A stretch of 38,073 bases of DNA, from the NCBI RefSeq assembly GCF_000424545.1, contig NZ_AUKC01000039.1, positions 1-38,073 on the forward strand. Reading direction: 5' to 3'. The stretch's first letter is position 1. Each line of letters opens with the position of its first letter. The position numbers were made by a program, and so were the translations under genes. The stretch comes from Butyrivibrio sp. NC3005. GTDB lineage: Bacteria > Bacillota > Clostridia > Lachnospirales > Lachnospiraceae. Below the pieces are notes generated by a model. It did not search any database, was not told where the DNA came from, and saw only the letters and a program-made list of their open reading frames with translations. Of this stretch, positions 8,124 through 16,836 are shown piece after piece.

Positions 8124-9038
8124 ATGCAACAGACAGTAAATATTAAAAAAAGCGAATTTGCCAGAGCTTCCATTGGAGATAAAGCATTTCTTTTGGTTGG
8201 TTATATTCTACTTGCAGCCTTTGTAATCGCTATCATAGGCCCTGTAGTTTATATTATTGTAGCTTCCTTCATGGATCCTATAACACTTCAGAACAAAGGA
8301 ATAGTATTTGATTCCAGTAAATGGACTCTTACAGCTTATGAGAGAGTTATGACCAATTCTCAGATATGGATTGGATTTAGAAATGCAATTATATATTCCG
8401 TATTATTTGCGGTTATTTCTGTATTTATAACACTTTTGTGTGCGTATCCAATGTCAAGAGATGATTTTAAAGGTAAGAAGTTTTTTAACGCAATCTTTAT
8501 TATCACAATGTTCTTTGGCGGAGGACTGATTCCTACATACCTTCTTATCAGTAACATGGGACTTCTTGATTCCATGTGGGCTGTAATTCTTCCGGGATCA
8601 TTTAGCGTATGGAACATGATCATCGCAAGAACTTACTACAAAGGTATTCCAAGCGAACTTAGAGAAGCTGCTGATGTGGATGGAGCTAATGAATTGGTGT
8701 TCTTCTTCAGAATACTTCTTCCTGTGTGCACACCACTTATAGCAGTGCTGATATTGTGGCAGTTTGTAGGAATGTGGAACAGCTACTTTGATGCAATGAT
8801 CTATCTGAATTCGGCAGATAAGCAGCCTCTTCAGCTGGTTCTTAGGGCTATCCTCATCCAGAATGAACCAGATCCGGGAATGATAGCAGATATGCAGAGT
8901 ACAGCTCAGAGAGCACAGCTTGCAGAACTTCTTAAATATGCAACCATCATTATTTCAAGCTTACCGCTTATAGTAATGTATCCATTCTTCCAGAAGTATT
9001 TTGATTCAGGAATCATGGTTGGTTCAGTTAAAGGCTGA
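8124..9038 (+). CDS. CUT1-family sugar ABC permease (LplC/YtcP-like)
   Basis: The 304-residue membrane protein has about six hydrophobic segments and the EAA-loop EAADVDGANELVFFFRILLP. It is the second subunit of the heterodimeric channel for an oligosaccharide importer, with the preceding permease and the binding lipoprotein that follows. The start is ATG 8124 after AAGGGGGAG. The fructan context (two GH32 enzymes and a fructokinase) suggests sucrose, kestose or short fructo-oligosaccharides as cargo; the sequence alone cannot fix the substrate. Confidence 0.9.
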   Translation: MQQTVNIKKSEFARASIGDKAFLLVGYILLAAFVIAIIGPVVYIIVASFMDPITLQNKGIVFDSSKWTLTAYERVMTNSQIWIGFRNAIIYSVLFAVISVFITLLCAYPMSRDDFKGKKFFNAIFIITMFFGGGLIPTYLLISNMGLLDSMWAVILPGSFSVWNMIIARTYYKGIPSELREAADVDGANELVFFFRILLPVCTPLIAVLILWQFVGMWNSYFDAMIYLNSADKQPLQLVLRAILIQNEPDPGMIADMQSTAQRAQLAELLKYATIIISSLPLIVMYPFFQKYFDSGIMVGSVKG

Positions 9039-9107
9039 GAGGCTTAAACAATCAGAACTTCCCCTGGCAACAGGAGATAATAAAGAATTTTTATAAGGAG
9101 AGGGAAA

Positions 9108-10760
9108 ATGAAGAAGAAGGTAACAAAGTTATTTTCAGCAGCACTTGTTCTTACAATGTCAGCCAGTGTTCTGACAGGTTGCGGAAAAGGTGCTTCAGGC
9201 AGTGGGGCAGCATCAGTTTCAGCGGATGATATCAGCTTTCCGCTGGAAAACAAGGTTACTATCACAGGTACAATCAGCTATCCGTCAGGAACTGAGTCAG
9301 AACCTAACAACAGAACAATCTTCAAGAGACTTGAGGAAGAGACAAACGTACATGTTGATTGGACAGCTATTTCAAATGATCAGTGGGGCGACAAGATCAA
9401 GCTCAACATGGCTAACAAGAACACACTTACAGATTTTGTATTTAATGCAAGCTTTAGTAACTCAGACCTTATCAGATATGCTGATCAGGGAGTTATCCTT
9501 CCTGTAGAAGAGTACATTGACAAGAACATGCCTAACCTTAAGGCAGTATTTGATAAGTATCCAGAGTACCGCGCAATGTGTGAGGACTCCGAGGGACACA
9601 TCTGGGCACTTCCATGGATTGAGCAGCTTGGTTCTAACAAGACAGCTATCCAGACAGTAGGTAATAACTTCACTTACATCAACAAGAAATGGCTTGATTT
9701 CCTCGGACTTAAGACTCCTACAACAGTTGATGAATTCGAAAAAGTACTTAAGGCATTCAAGGAGCATGCTTCAGAGCTTCAGGCTAAGTTTGGTATTGAG
9801 GGTGACATCATTCCTATGTCATGCATCATGAACGATCAGGATCCAAGCCTTCTTATTAACGGCTTTGGCGAAGGTTACGGTGACAATGATATCGGACAGC
9901 ACATTGCAGTTACAGATGACAAGAAGGTTATCTGCACAGCAACACAGGAAGGTTTCAAGTCAGGTATGCAGTGGCTTCATAAGCTCTATGAAGAGGGACT
10001 TATCGATCCTGAGTGCTTCACACAGGACTGGTCAACTTATGTAGCTAAGGGTAAGTCACACAGATATGGTGTTTGCTTTACATGGGACGTTGCTAACATT
10101 GATAACCTTGAAGATTTCGTTCCACTTGCAGCTCTTAAGGCTGATGTTAAGAATGTAACTCCTATGAATTACTCTTTCACATCAGGTTTTGACCGTGGCA
10201 GATGCGTTGTAACTTCTAAGTGCGAGAACCCTGCATTCGTATGTGCTTGGCTTGATAAGATGTATGATCCATTCCAGTCACCACAGAACAACTGGGGAAC
10301 ATATGGCGAGGATGATGAGTTTGATATCTTCGAGCTTTCAAAAAATGCAAACGGCGGCAAGATGCTCAAGCATGCACCTCTTGGCGATGCTTCTCCTGTA
10401 GAAGTTCGTGAGGCTGAGTGTGTTGGTGGTCCTCTTGCAATCCTTGATGAGTACTACGGCGTATATGTTACATGCCCTGATGATGCGAAGTATCGTCTTG
10501 ACTGGATCAAGGAGTACTATACAAAAGATATGAACTGCAAGTATGTATATCCTAACGTATTTATGACAGCTGATGATACAGAGGCTCTTACAACTATCCA
10601 GACAGATCTTATCAGCTATATCAACTCCAGCAGAAGTAACTTCGTTATGAACGGTCTTACAGATGCTGAGTGGGATGAGTATCTCAAGCAGGTAAATGCA
10701 TATGATCTTGATAAGTATCTCTCTATCTATCAGAAGTATCTTGATGAGTTCTATAAATAA
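9108..10760 (+). CDS. Extracellular sugar-binding lipoprotein (LplA-like)
   Basis: The 550-residue protein has a lipoprotein signal peptide: basic MKKK, a hydrophobic core and the lipobox LTGC with lipidated Cys25. The mature part is acidic and aromatic-rich, of the length and style of family 1 solute-binding proteins that work with LplB/LplC permeases. The start is ATG 9108 after AAGGAGAGGG, 69 bases from the second permease. Its sense strand uses clearly more C-ending codons (AAC, ATC, TTC) than its neighbours, which fits a highly expressed gene. An intrinsic terminator directly follows and probably keeps its transcript more abundant than downstream genes. Confidence 0.9.
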   Translation: MKKKVTKLFSAALVLTMSASVLTGCGKGASGSGAASVSADDISFPLENKVTITGTISYPSGTESEPNNRTIFKRLEEETNVHVDWTAISNDQWGDKIKLNMANKNTLTDFVFNASFSNSDLIRYADQGVILPVEEYIDKNMPNLKAVFDKYPEYRAMCEDSEGHIWALPWIEQLGSNKTAIQTVGNNFTYINKKWLDFLGLKTPTTVDEFEKVLKAFKEHASELQAKFGIEGDIIPMSCIMNDQDPSLLINGFGEGYGDNDIGQHIAVTDDKKVICTATQEGFKSGMQWLHKLYEEGLIDPECFTQDWSTYVAKGKSHRYGVCFTWDVANIDNLEDFVPLAALKADVKNVTPMNYSFTSGFDRGRCVVTSKCENPAFVCAWLDKMYDPFQSPQNNWGTYGEDDEFDIFELSKNANGGKMLKHAPLGDASPVEVREAECVGGPLAILDEYYGVYVTCPDDAKYRLDWIKEYYTKDMNCKYVYPNVFMTADDTEALTTIQTDLISYINSSRSNFVMNGLTDAEWDEYLKQVNAYDLDKYLSIYQKYLDEFYK

Positions 10761-10787
10761 TTCATATAACCGGAAAGGTAGGGAGCA

Positions 10788-10814
10788 GGGAGGAGATTTT
10801 CTCCTCCCTTTTTT
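10788..10814 (+). terminator. Intra-operon terminator abutting the GH32 lipoprotein start
   Basis: The 8-bp stem GGGAGGAG/CTCCTCCC has an ATTTT loop and is followed by six T and then six A; the ATG begins at 10820. The only GGAGG-like ribosome site before the next gene forms the left arm of the stem. The hairpin could thus both terminate transcription and hide the ribosome site. Confidence 0.8.
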
Positions 10815-10819
10815 AAAAA

Positions 10820-12178
10820 ATGAAAAGAAAAGTTGCCATAATTGCAGCACTTCTTGCATGTATGCTCACAGGATGTGCTGATAGCCAAAATGCAGATACT
10901 CTTTTTCCAAGGGCTGAGGACAGTTATGTTGGAGATGTAATGGCTCTTTCAGAAGAAAATGGAGTATATCTGAATTATTTATATGAAACAGATCATAACG
11001 GTGTGGGATATCATCCCATTCACCGTTTTTATACCAAGGATTTTTTAAGCTTTGAGGATAAAGGAGAAGTTCTTCCTTTTGCAGAGGATTCAGAAATACA
11101 GGATCTTGCAGTAGGAACCGGTTCTTTTATCAGGGATGAACAGGGAAACTATCACTGTTTCTACACAGGACATAATGATTACTACGACACATATGGACTA
11201 GATAAAGAATGTGTGTTACATGCTACAAGTAAAGATAACAAAAGCTTTACCAAAGACTATGACAATATTATTCATGCACCAAAAGGGTATAGTACAAACG
11301 ATTTTCGTGATCCGCAGGTTTACAGAACCGATGATGGCTATCTGATGCTTGTGGGAGCAAGAAAAGAAAACGAGAGCGCTATAGTATATTACGAGTCACA
11401 GGATTTAGAGAACTGGACTTTTAAGGGAGATTTCTATACCAGTCGGGATCTGTATTTTATGGAATGCCCGGATGTTTTCCAAATGGGAAATAAGTATTAT
11501 CTGGTATTTAGTTGGAACAACGTGGTCTATTACAGAGTTTCGGATAATTTCTTTGGACCATGGGAAAAAGAGGAGATTGATACTTTCGATGGGAATGGCT
11601 TCTATGCAGCCAAGTCTTGTGAATACAAGGGTAAGAGGTATCTTATAGGCTTTCTGGACCGCAAAAAAAGAGAAAAAGACAGCCTGAAGTATACATGGGC
11701 AGGAAGTGTCCTGGTATATGAACTTAGACAATTATCAGACGGCAGACTTGGGGTATGCATGCCTGATCAATATAATGAATATTTCACAAAAGAACTGTTA
11801 AATGCCACTTCTGAAAATAAAGCGCTGGATTTAGGGAAGGTGCCGGAAACTTGTCACCTCTCTTTTGACCTTGATATGGAAGAAGCCGGCAGAATGGACC
11901 TGGTGTTTAGTAATCCTGAGAGCGGAGAAGAATACAAGCTTAGCATCGACAATCAGGATGATAATATATCTTTTAATGCTTTTCCTAACAATCAGCCGAT
12001 CAGGCTGGAAAGCGGAACCAAATATCATATAGATGTTGTGGTTGAAAAAGATATTGTAGTTATTTATGCAGATGGAATAAAAGCTCTGTCAAACAGAATT
12101 TATGCAGCTGTGGGAGCGGATTGGAAAATTGAGCTTACAGATGCTTTGGCAGAAAATGTAATGATTTACGGTAAGTGA
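10820..12178 (+). CDS. GH32 family glycoside hydrolase, surface lipoprotein
   Basis: The 452-residue protein starts with a lipoprotein signal (MKRK, hydrophobic core, lipobox LTGC, Cys19). The body is a GH32 five-bladed propeller with RDP (163-165, transition-state stabiliser D164) and ECPD (acid/base E215), then a C-terminal beta-sandwich-like part from about 320. The usual WMNDPNG nucleophile motif is replaced by YVGDVMA, making D39 the likely nucleophile, as in a divergent GH32 subgroup. It would cut fructan or sucrose-type sugars at the cell surface. The start is fixed by the signal peptide, although no free Shine-Dalgarno precedes it; the only candidate is in the terminator stem. Confidence 0.82.
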   Translation: MKRKVAIIAALLACMLTGCADSQNADTLFPRAEDSYVGDVMALSEENGVYLNYLYETDHNGVGYHPIHRFYTKDFLSFEDKGEVLPFAEDSEIQDLAVGTGSFIRDEQGNYHCFYTGHNDYYDTYGLDKECVLHATSKDNKSFTKDYDNIIHAPKGYSTNDFRDPQVYRTDDGYLMLVGARKENESAIVYYESQDLENWTFKGDFYTSRDLYFMECPDVFQMGNKYYLVFSWNNVVYYRVSDNFFGPWEKEEIDTFDGNGFYAAKSCEYKGKRYLIGFLDRKKREKDSLKYTWAGSVLVYELRQLSDGRLGVCMPDQYNEYFTKELLNATSENKALDLGKVPETCHLSFDLDMEEAGRMDLVFSNPESGEEYKLSIDNQDDNISFNAFPNNQPIRLESGTKYHIDVVVEKDIVVIYADGIKALSNRIYAAVGADWKIELTDALAENVMIYGK

Positions 12179-12186
12179 GGATAGAA

Positions 12187-13668
12187 ATGAGTGATAAGTT
12201 AAACAAGGCACGTGAATATGAAGAGAAAAAGGAAAAAGAGATTTCTCCTGAAATGAGGCCTCTTTTTCATCTGACACCAAGATGTGGATGGATGAATGAT
12301 CCTAACGGTTTTAGCCTTTATAAGGGTGAATACCATCTCTTTTACCAGTATTATCCATATGAGACAGTATGGGGACCTATGCACTGGGGACATGCGGTTA
12401 GTAAGGATCTGATCACATGGGAATATTATCCTGCTGCTATAGCTCCTGATATGGAATATGACAAGAACGGTTGCTTTTCAGGTAGTGCCATTGAAATGGA
12501 AGATGGCAGACAACTTCTGGTGTACACAGGAGTTCAGAAAATGGAAGATGAAGATGGCAACATCAGAGAGGTTCAGACTCAGTGTGTTGCTTTTGGTGAC
12601 GGCAAGGATTATGAGAAGTATGCCAATAATCCTGTAATTGACAGTACTATGCTTCCTGAGGGCGCCGGCAAATATGACTTCAGAGACCCTAAGGTATGGC
12701 GTGAAAATGGCAAATATTACATAGTAGTTGGCAATAAAACTGAGGATATCGATGGACAGATATTACAGTTTGTAAGTGATGACGGTATTAACTGGTCCTA
12801 TGATAAGACTGTTATCAAGAACAACCACAGATTCGGTGTAATGTGGGAGTGCCCTGATTACTTTAACCATGATGGTAAACAGGTCCTTCTCACAAGCCCG
12901 CAGGATATGCTCCCTGAAGAGCTTGAGTTCCACAACGGAAACGGAACCTTGTGTGTAATAGGAAGTATCGATGAAAATGGAGAATTCTGCGAAGAAAACT
13001 GTCAGGCTGTTGACTATGGTATTGATTTTTATGCGCCACAGACAATCAAGACTCCTGATGGACGAAGAGTCATGATTGGCTGGATGCAGAACTGGGATAC
13101 ATGCGGCATCAGGCGCGATGACTTCCCATGGTTTGGCCAGATGAGTATTCCAAGGGAAATAACTATTAAGGATAACAGACTTATTCAGTGGCCTGCCAGA
13201 GAGATAGAGAATTATTATGGCAAAAGAATCAGCAGACAGAATGTACTTATTTCTGATAGTGCTTCACTTTCAAGTATTGAGGGCAGATGCGTAGATATGA
13301 CAGTAAGAGTCAGATCTACACAGGCAGAACTTTCATATAAAAAATTTGAAATTCGTTTTGCTGATAATGGCAAGGCTTATTCAACGATTGAATATGATCC
13401 TGTTGACAATATTGTTAAGATAGACAGAAAGCATTCAGGAAGCAGAAGAGCCATTGTTCATCAGAGAAGATGTAAGGTTTCAGGAAATAAGGGTGAGATT
13501 TCACTTAGACTTGTTCTTGACAGATACAGCATGGAGCTATTCATCAATAATGGACAGCAGGTAATGACTATGGTAATCCTTACAGATGTCAAAGCTGAAG
13601 GTATCAGTTTTAAGGCAGTTGGAGAACTTCTTATGGATGTTACTATGTATGAGCTTGAGAGGAAATAA
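12187..13668 (+). CDS. Cytoplasmic GH32 beta-fructofuranosidase / sucrose-6-phosphate hydrolase
   Basis: The 493-residue GH32 enzyme has all three canonical motifs: WMNDPNG (nucleophile D38), FRDPKVW (D167) and WECPDYF (acid/base E221). The C-terminal 150 residues form the beta-sandwich domain. There is no signal peptide, so it acts on imported sugar. The start is ATG 12187 with GAGG just upstream; a GTG at 12175 overlaps the preceding stop but is less well placed. It releases fructose from sucrose or fructo-oligosaccharides for the fructokinase that follows. Because uptake is by ABC transport rather than PTS, the substrate is more likely unphosphorylated. Confidence 0.93.
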   Translation: MSDKLNKAREYEEKKEKEISPEMRPLFHLTPRCGWMNDPNGFSLYKGEYHLFYQYYPYETVWGPMHWGHAVSKDLITWEYYPAAIAPDMEYDKNGCFSGSAIEMEDGRQLLVYTGVQKMEDEDGNIREVQTQCVAFGDGKDYEKYANNPVIDSTMLPEGAGKYDFRDPKVWRENGKYYIVVGNKTEDIDGQILQFVSDDGINWSYDKTVIKNNHRFGVMWECPDYFNHDGKQVLLTSPQDMLPEELEFHNGNGTLCVIGSIDENGEFCEENCQAVDYGIDFYAPQTIKTPDGRRVMIGWMQNWDTCGIRRDDFPWFGQMSIPREITIKDNRLIQWPAREIENYYGKRISRQNVLISDSASLSSIEGRCVDMTVRVRSTQAELSYKKFEIRFADNGKAYSTIEYDPVDNIVKIDRKHSGSRRAIVHQRRCKVSGNKGEISLRLVLDRYSMELFINNGQQVMTMVILTDVKAEGISFKAVGELLMDVTMYELERK

Positions 13669-13671
13669 CTT

Positions 13672-14637
13672 ATGAAAAAAGATGTAGTTGCGCTGGGTGA
13701 GTTGCTAATTGATTTTACAGGAAGCGGAGACAGCAACCAGGGAAATCCTTTATTTGAGGCTAATCCAGGCGGAGCACCCTGTAATGTGCTGTCAATGCTC
13801 CAGAATTTAGGAGACAGCACAGCTTTTATAGGCAAGGTTGGAAACGACTTTTTTGGGAGAATGTTAAAAGAGAGAATTGAAAAGCAGGGTATAGACTCTA
13901 CCGGACTTGTCTTTGACGAGGAGGTAAATACTACCCTTGCATTTGTAAACAAGCTTCCAAATGGAGACAGGGATTTTTCTTTTTACAGAAAGCCCGGAGC
14001 AGACATGATGCTGACAGCAGAGGATGTTGAGAAGAATGCTGATCTTATCAGGAATGCAGATGTATTTCATCTTGGAACACTGTCAATGACAGACGAACCT
14101 GCAAAAGAGGCAACTGTCAGAGCTGTTACAATAGCAAAAGAGAGCGGAGCAGTCATATCTTTTGATCCAAATTACAGAGAACCTTTATGGAAGAACGTAG
14201 AAGATGCAATAGATGCTATGAAATATGGCTTTGAAAACTGTGATATCCTGAAAATTTCAGATAATGAGATTGAGCTTTTTACAGGCCTTAAGGATATAGA
14301 GGCAGGAGCAAGGAAAATAAAGAGAGACTTTGGTATTCCAATCGTGTTTGCCACACTTGGACCTGAAGGAAGTATAGCTCTTTACAAAGATATGGTAATC
14401 AAAAAAGACGGGTACAGAAATCCTGCTACTATAGAGACTACAGGAGCAGGCGATACCTTCTGTGCCTGTGCCATAGATTACATCCACAGAAACGGACTTG
14501 ATAATCTGACAAAAGACGGATTATTTGAATGCCTGTCGTTTGCAAACGCTGCGGCATCTATTATAACCACCAGAAAAGGTGCACTTTCTGTAATGCCAAC
14601 CCAAGAAGAAATAACAGCTTTTCTAACAAACAAGTAA
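13672..14637 (+). CDS. scrK: Fructokinase (PfkB/ribokinase family)
   Basis: The 321-residue protein has the PfkB signatures: NPGGAPCNV near residue 31 for sugar binding and the C-terminal ATP/anion-hole motif TTGAGDTF with catalytic base D261. It phosphorylates fructose released by the GH32 enzymes to fructose-6-phosphate. The start is ATG 13672, 4 bases after the preceding gene, using GAGAGGAAA at its 3' end. As the last gene of the fructan operon it is followed by a short non-coding stretch and a terminator. The PfkB fold could take other sugars; context makes fructose most likely. Confidence 0.9.
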   Translation: MKKDVVALGELLIDFTGSGDSNQGNPLFEANPGGAPCNVLSMLQNLGDSTAFIGKVGNDFFGRMLKERIEKQGIDSTGLVFDEEVNTTLAFVNKLPNGDRDFSFYRKPGADMMLTAEDVEKNADLIRNADVFHLGTLSMTDEPAKEATVRAVTIAKESGAVISFDPNYREPLWKNVEDAIDAMKYGFENCDILKISDNEIELFTGLKDIEAGARKIKRDFGIPIVFATLGPEGSIALYKDMVIKKDGYRNPATIETTGAGDTFCACAIDYIHRNGLDNLTKDGLFECLSFANAAASIITTRKGALSVMPTQEEITAFLTNK

Positions 14638-14751
14638 TGATAGATTGATCTTGCGATAAGCATGACCTTGCTTGGAGGAGCACCGGCACCAATGAGCGCT
14701 TTTATAAAACTATGCGCTCGCAACCAAATTTAACAAAAAATAGCAAAATAT

Positions 14752-14790
14752 GTAAGCTTCACTTGGTAGACAGGTGGAGCTTACTTTTTT
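14752..14790 (+). terminator. Terminator of the fructan operon
   Basis: GTAAGCTTCAC pairs with GTGGAGCTTAC through one U-G pair and is followed by six T. The stretch 14641-14733 before it encodes about 30 residues without a start (including SMTLLGGAPAPMSAF) and looks like a gene fragment I do not recognise. Confidence 0.85.
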
Positions 14791-14835
14791 ATGATTGAGA
14801 AAAATGTTAAAATATTTGGCAAAGGTGGTAGAATT

Positions 14836-15912
14836 ATGAGAAAAACATACTTAGATAATATTCGCTGGATAACAGTAGTGCTAGTTGTCATATATCATGT
14901 TATTTACATATTCAACGGCGTAGTTGTCCATGGAATCATCGGTCCCTTTAGTGAACATCAGCCACAGGATACATATCAGTATATCGTGTATCCATGGTTT
15001 ATGTTTTTGCTTTTTGTGGTATCGGGCATGTCAGTTCGCTTTGAGCTGGACAAACGAACAGAAAAAGAATTCATCAGAGTAAGGACAAGAAAACTTCTTG
15101 TACCTTCCACAATCGGTCTTCTGGTCTTCGGCTGGGTTCTCGGCTATTACAACATGCTTATAAGCGGTGCATTTGATACTATGGGCAATGTACCAAAGCC
15201 GGTTCTTTTTCTGATAATGTCAGTCAGTGGTTGTGGCGTTTTGTGGTACATCCAGATGCTTTGGATATTCAGCCTGATTCTGGTATTGATTAGAAAGATT
15301 GAAAAGGACAGATTCTATAATATCTGTGGAAAGGCCAATCTTCTGATAGTCATGCTACTTGTCATCCCAGTATACGGAGCTGCCCAGATACTTAATACAC
15401 CGATAATAGTGGTGTACAGATTCGGAATCTATGGACTGGGCTTTATGATCGGCTACTTTGTATTGTCCCATGACGAAGTGATGGATCGACTTGGTAAAAA
15501 CTGGCTGTTATTAAGCATCCTTGCCTTCGCATCCTGCATAGCCTTTGTGATTTTATATAAAGGTCAGCCTTATCCGAATCACGTAGTTCTGGACACAATC
15601 ATGTGTAATGTATACGCATGGTTTGGAACTCTCGGTATACTTGCCTTCATGAAAAAATGGGGAAATTTCACGAATGCTTTCTCAAAGTGGATGTGCCGAA
15701 AATCATGGGGCCTCTACGTATTCCATTATCTGATGATAGCGGTCAGCGGATGGTATCTGCATACATTATGTCCGTTCCTTGCCCCTGTCATCGTATACCT
15801 GTTGGTTGCAATAGCAGCATTCGCAGGTTCCTACCTTCTGTATGAAATAATGAGCCGCATACCTTTCATAAGGTGGTGTGTTCTGGGAATAAAAAAGGAG
15901 AAGAAAGAATGA
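14836..15912 (+). CDS. Acyltransferase 3 family membrane protein
   Basis: The 358-residue protein has about ten hydrophobic segments. Its N-terminus, YLDNIRWITVVLVVIYH, matches the acyltransferase-3 (OafA/YrhL, PF01757) start, including an Arg and His21, thought to be catalytic in the family. Such enzymes move acetyl or other acyl groups onto surface polysaccharides, peptidoglycan or lipids. The start is ATG 14836 behind AAAGGTGGTAG; the in-frame ATG at 14791 overlaps the end of the terminator's T-run and lacks a ribosome site. The stop overlaps the XRE fragment (ATGA). The acceptor is unknown. Confidence 0.85.
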   Translation: MRKTYLDNIRWITVVLVVIYHVIYIFNGVVVHGIIGPFSEHQPQDTYQYIVYPWFMFLLFVVSGMSVRFELDKRTEKEFIRVRTRKLLVPSTIGLLVFGWVLGYYNMLISGAFDTMGNVPKPVLFLIMSVSGCGVLWYIQMLWIFSLILVLIRKIEKDRFYNICGKANLLIVMLLVIPVYGAAQILNTPIIVVYRFGIYGLGFMIGYFVLSHDEVMDRLGKNWLLLSILAFASCIAFVILYKGQPYPNHVVLDTIMCNVYAWFGTLGILAFMKKWGNFTNAFSKWMCRKSWGLYVFHYLMIAVSGWYLHTLCPFLAPVIVYLLVAIAAFAGSYLLYEIMSRIPFIRWCVLGIKKEKKE

Positions 15913-16076
15913 GTTTTGCAGACAATCTTATGGAATTAAGAAAGCTTAATAACCTGTCACAGGAGAAAATTGCAGAGAAGATAGGCGTATCCAGACAGAC
16001 GCTTTCAAAATATGAGAACGGAGAGTCGCTGCCGGACATAAAGAATCGAAAGCCGGCTCTGGCAATCAATCTATAA
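15909..16076 (+). pseudogene. Truncated XRE-family regulator
   Basis: The start overlaps the acyltransferase stop (ATGA at 15909). The first 44 codons form a normal XRE helix-turn-helix (LSQEKIAEKIGVSRQTLSKY and ENGESLPDI). The frame then runs into unrelated residues and stops at 55 residues. Family members usually continue after PDI with a hydrophobic helix and often a C-terminal domain. A +2-shifted frame stays open from 16043 to 16186 without recognisable homology. I read this as a regulator broken by deletion or frameshift at about 16040; a functional stand-alone HTH is possible but less likely. Confidence 0.6.
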
Positions 16077-16314
16077 AGGATTGCCAGGAGGATAATAATC
16101 TACTAGCAGATAAGACTGAAACTGATTCAGTTTTGCCGTCAAAAACAGTAGACGATGCACATCGAAACAGTGGTTTTGCTCACTAAGACAACCGTGTAAC
16201 CATGCGAGTTTGAAGGAAATTTACAAGAAAATCAAGATTTCTAGGACGGATGCTATCGTTTTTACATTTTGTATGAGATAAATATATTAGGTAAAGAAGA
16301 TTGGGGGAATTGAA
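16077..16314 (+). other. Non-coding stretch between XRE fragment and small membrane protein
   Basis: This 238-base stretch holds no convincing gene. A perfect 9-bp inverted repeat (CTGGCAATC at 16059-16067, GATTGCCAG at 16079-16087) straddles the XRE stop but has no T-run. The rest looks like decayed sequence up to the GGGGG site before the next gene. Confidence 0.4.
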
Positions 16315-16743
16315 ATGAGATATTTAAAAAAAATTCTTTTAGGGATATGGCTTATAATTGGAATATTAGCGACATGCAAATATGCGAGTGTACTAATAGA
16401 TGATGGCGGAGTTGTCACTGAAACAGTAACTATAACTAAAATAGTAGAACTGCCAGGTCATTCATTTAAAACAACATATTTGGTTGGAATCAATGAGAAT
16501 GGAAGATATGAAATTGCTTGTAGTCAGGCAGCTATTGGCGACGTTATGACCATATACAATTCAGCTAAAGAAGCGAAAGTTTCAGATTCTATGTGGGTTT
16601 TATCCATATCAAAGCTCAGAGCCAAAGAACGAGGGGATATGATGGTGGCAGTAGGAATATTGGTATCATGTTTGTTAATAATGAAGATTACTAGCAGAGC
16701 TAAAGGTCATAACAAGAATTGTAAGGCTAATAATGTTGCATAA
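16315..16743 (+). CDS. Small membrane protein of unknown function
   Basis: The 142-residue protein has an N-terminal hydrophobic helix (about 5-25), a polar domain of about 80 residues rich in Thr, Val and Ile, a second hydrophobic helix (about 107-122) and a basic tail. The start is ATG 16315 after a GGGGG site. The middle part is probably extracytoplasmic with both termini inside, by the positive-inside rule. I do not recognise a family. It stands alone, with no shared operon signs with the fumarase gene 93 bases downstream. Confidence 0.6.
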   Translation: MRYLKKILLGIWLIIGILATCKYASVLIDDGGVVTETVTITKIVELPGHSFKTTYLVGINENGRYEIACSQAAIGDVMTIYNSAKEAKVSDSMWVLSISKLRAKERGDMMVAVGILVSCLLIMKITSRAKGHNKNCKANNVA

Positions 16744-16836
16744 TTGATGAATTTATTTATTTATTATAGATATCGACGCATCAGACAACTCAAAAGATAA
16801 GCCTAGGCTAATGACGTGTCAGGCAAAGGGGGAAAA

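Noticed and set aside
10338..10859. 173-codon minus-strand frame
   Set aside because: It is a mirror frame of the binding-protein gene, with no ribosome site and low-complexity hydrophobic composition typical of antisense frames.
14641..14733. Short frame encoding SMTLLGGAPAPMSAF between the fructokinase and the terminator
   Set aside because: No start codon or ribosome site and only about 30 residues; it may be a gene fragment, but I could not assign a family.
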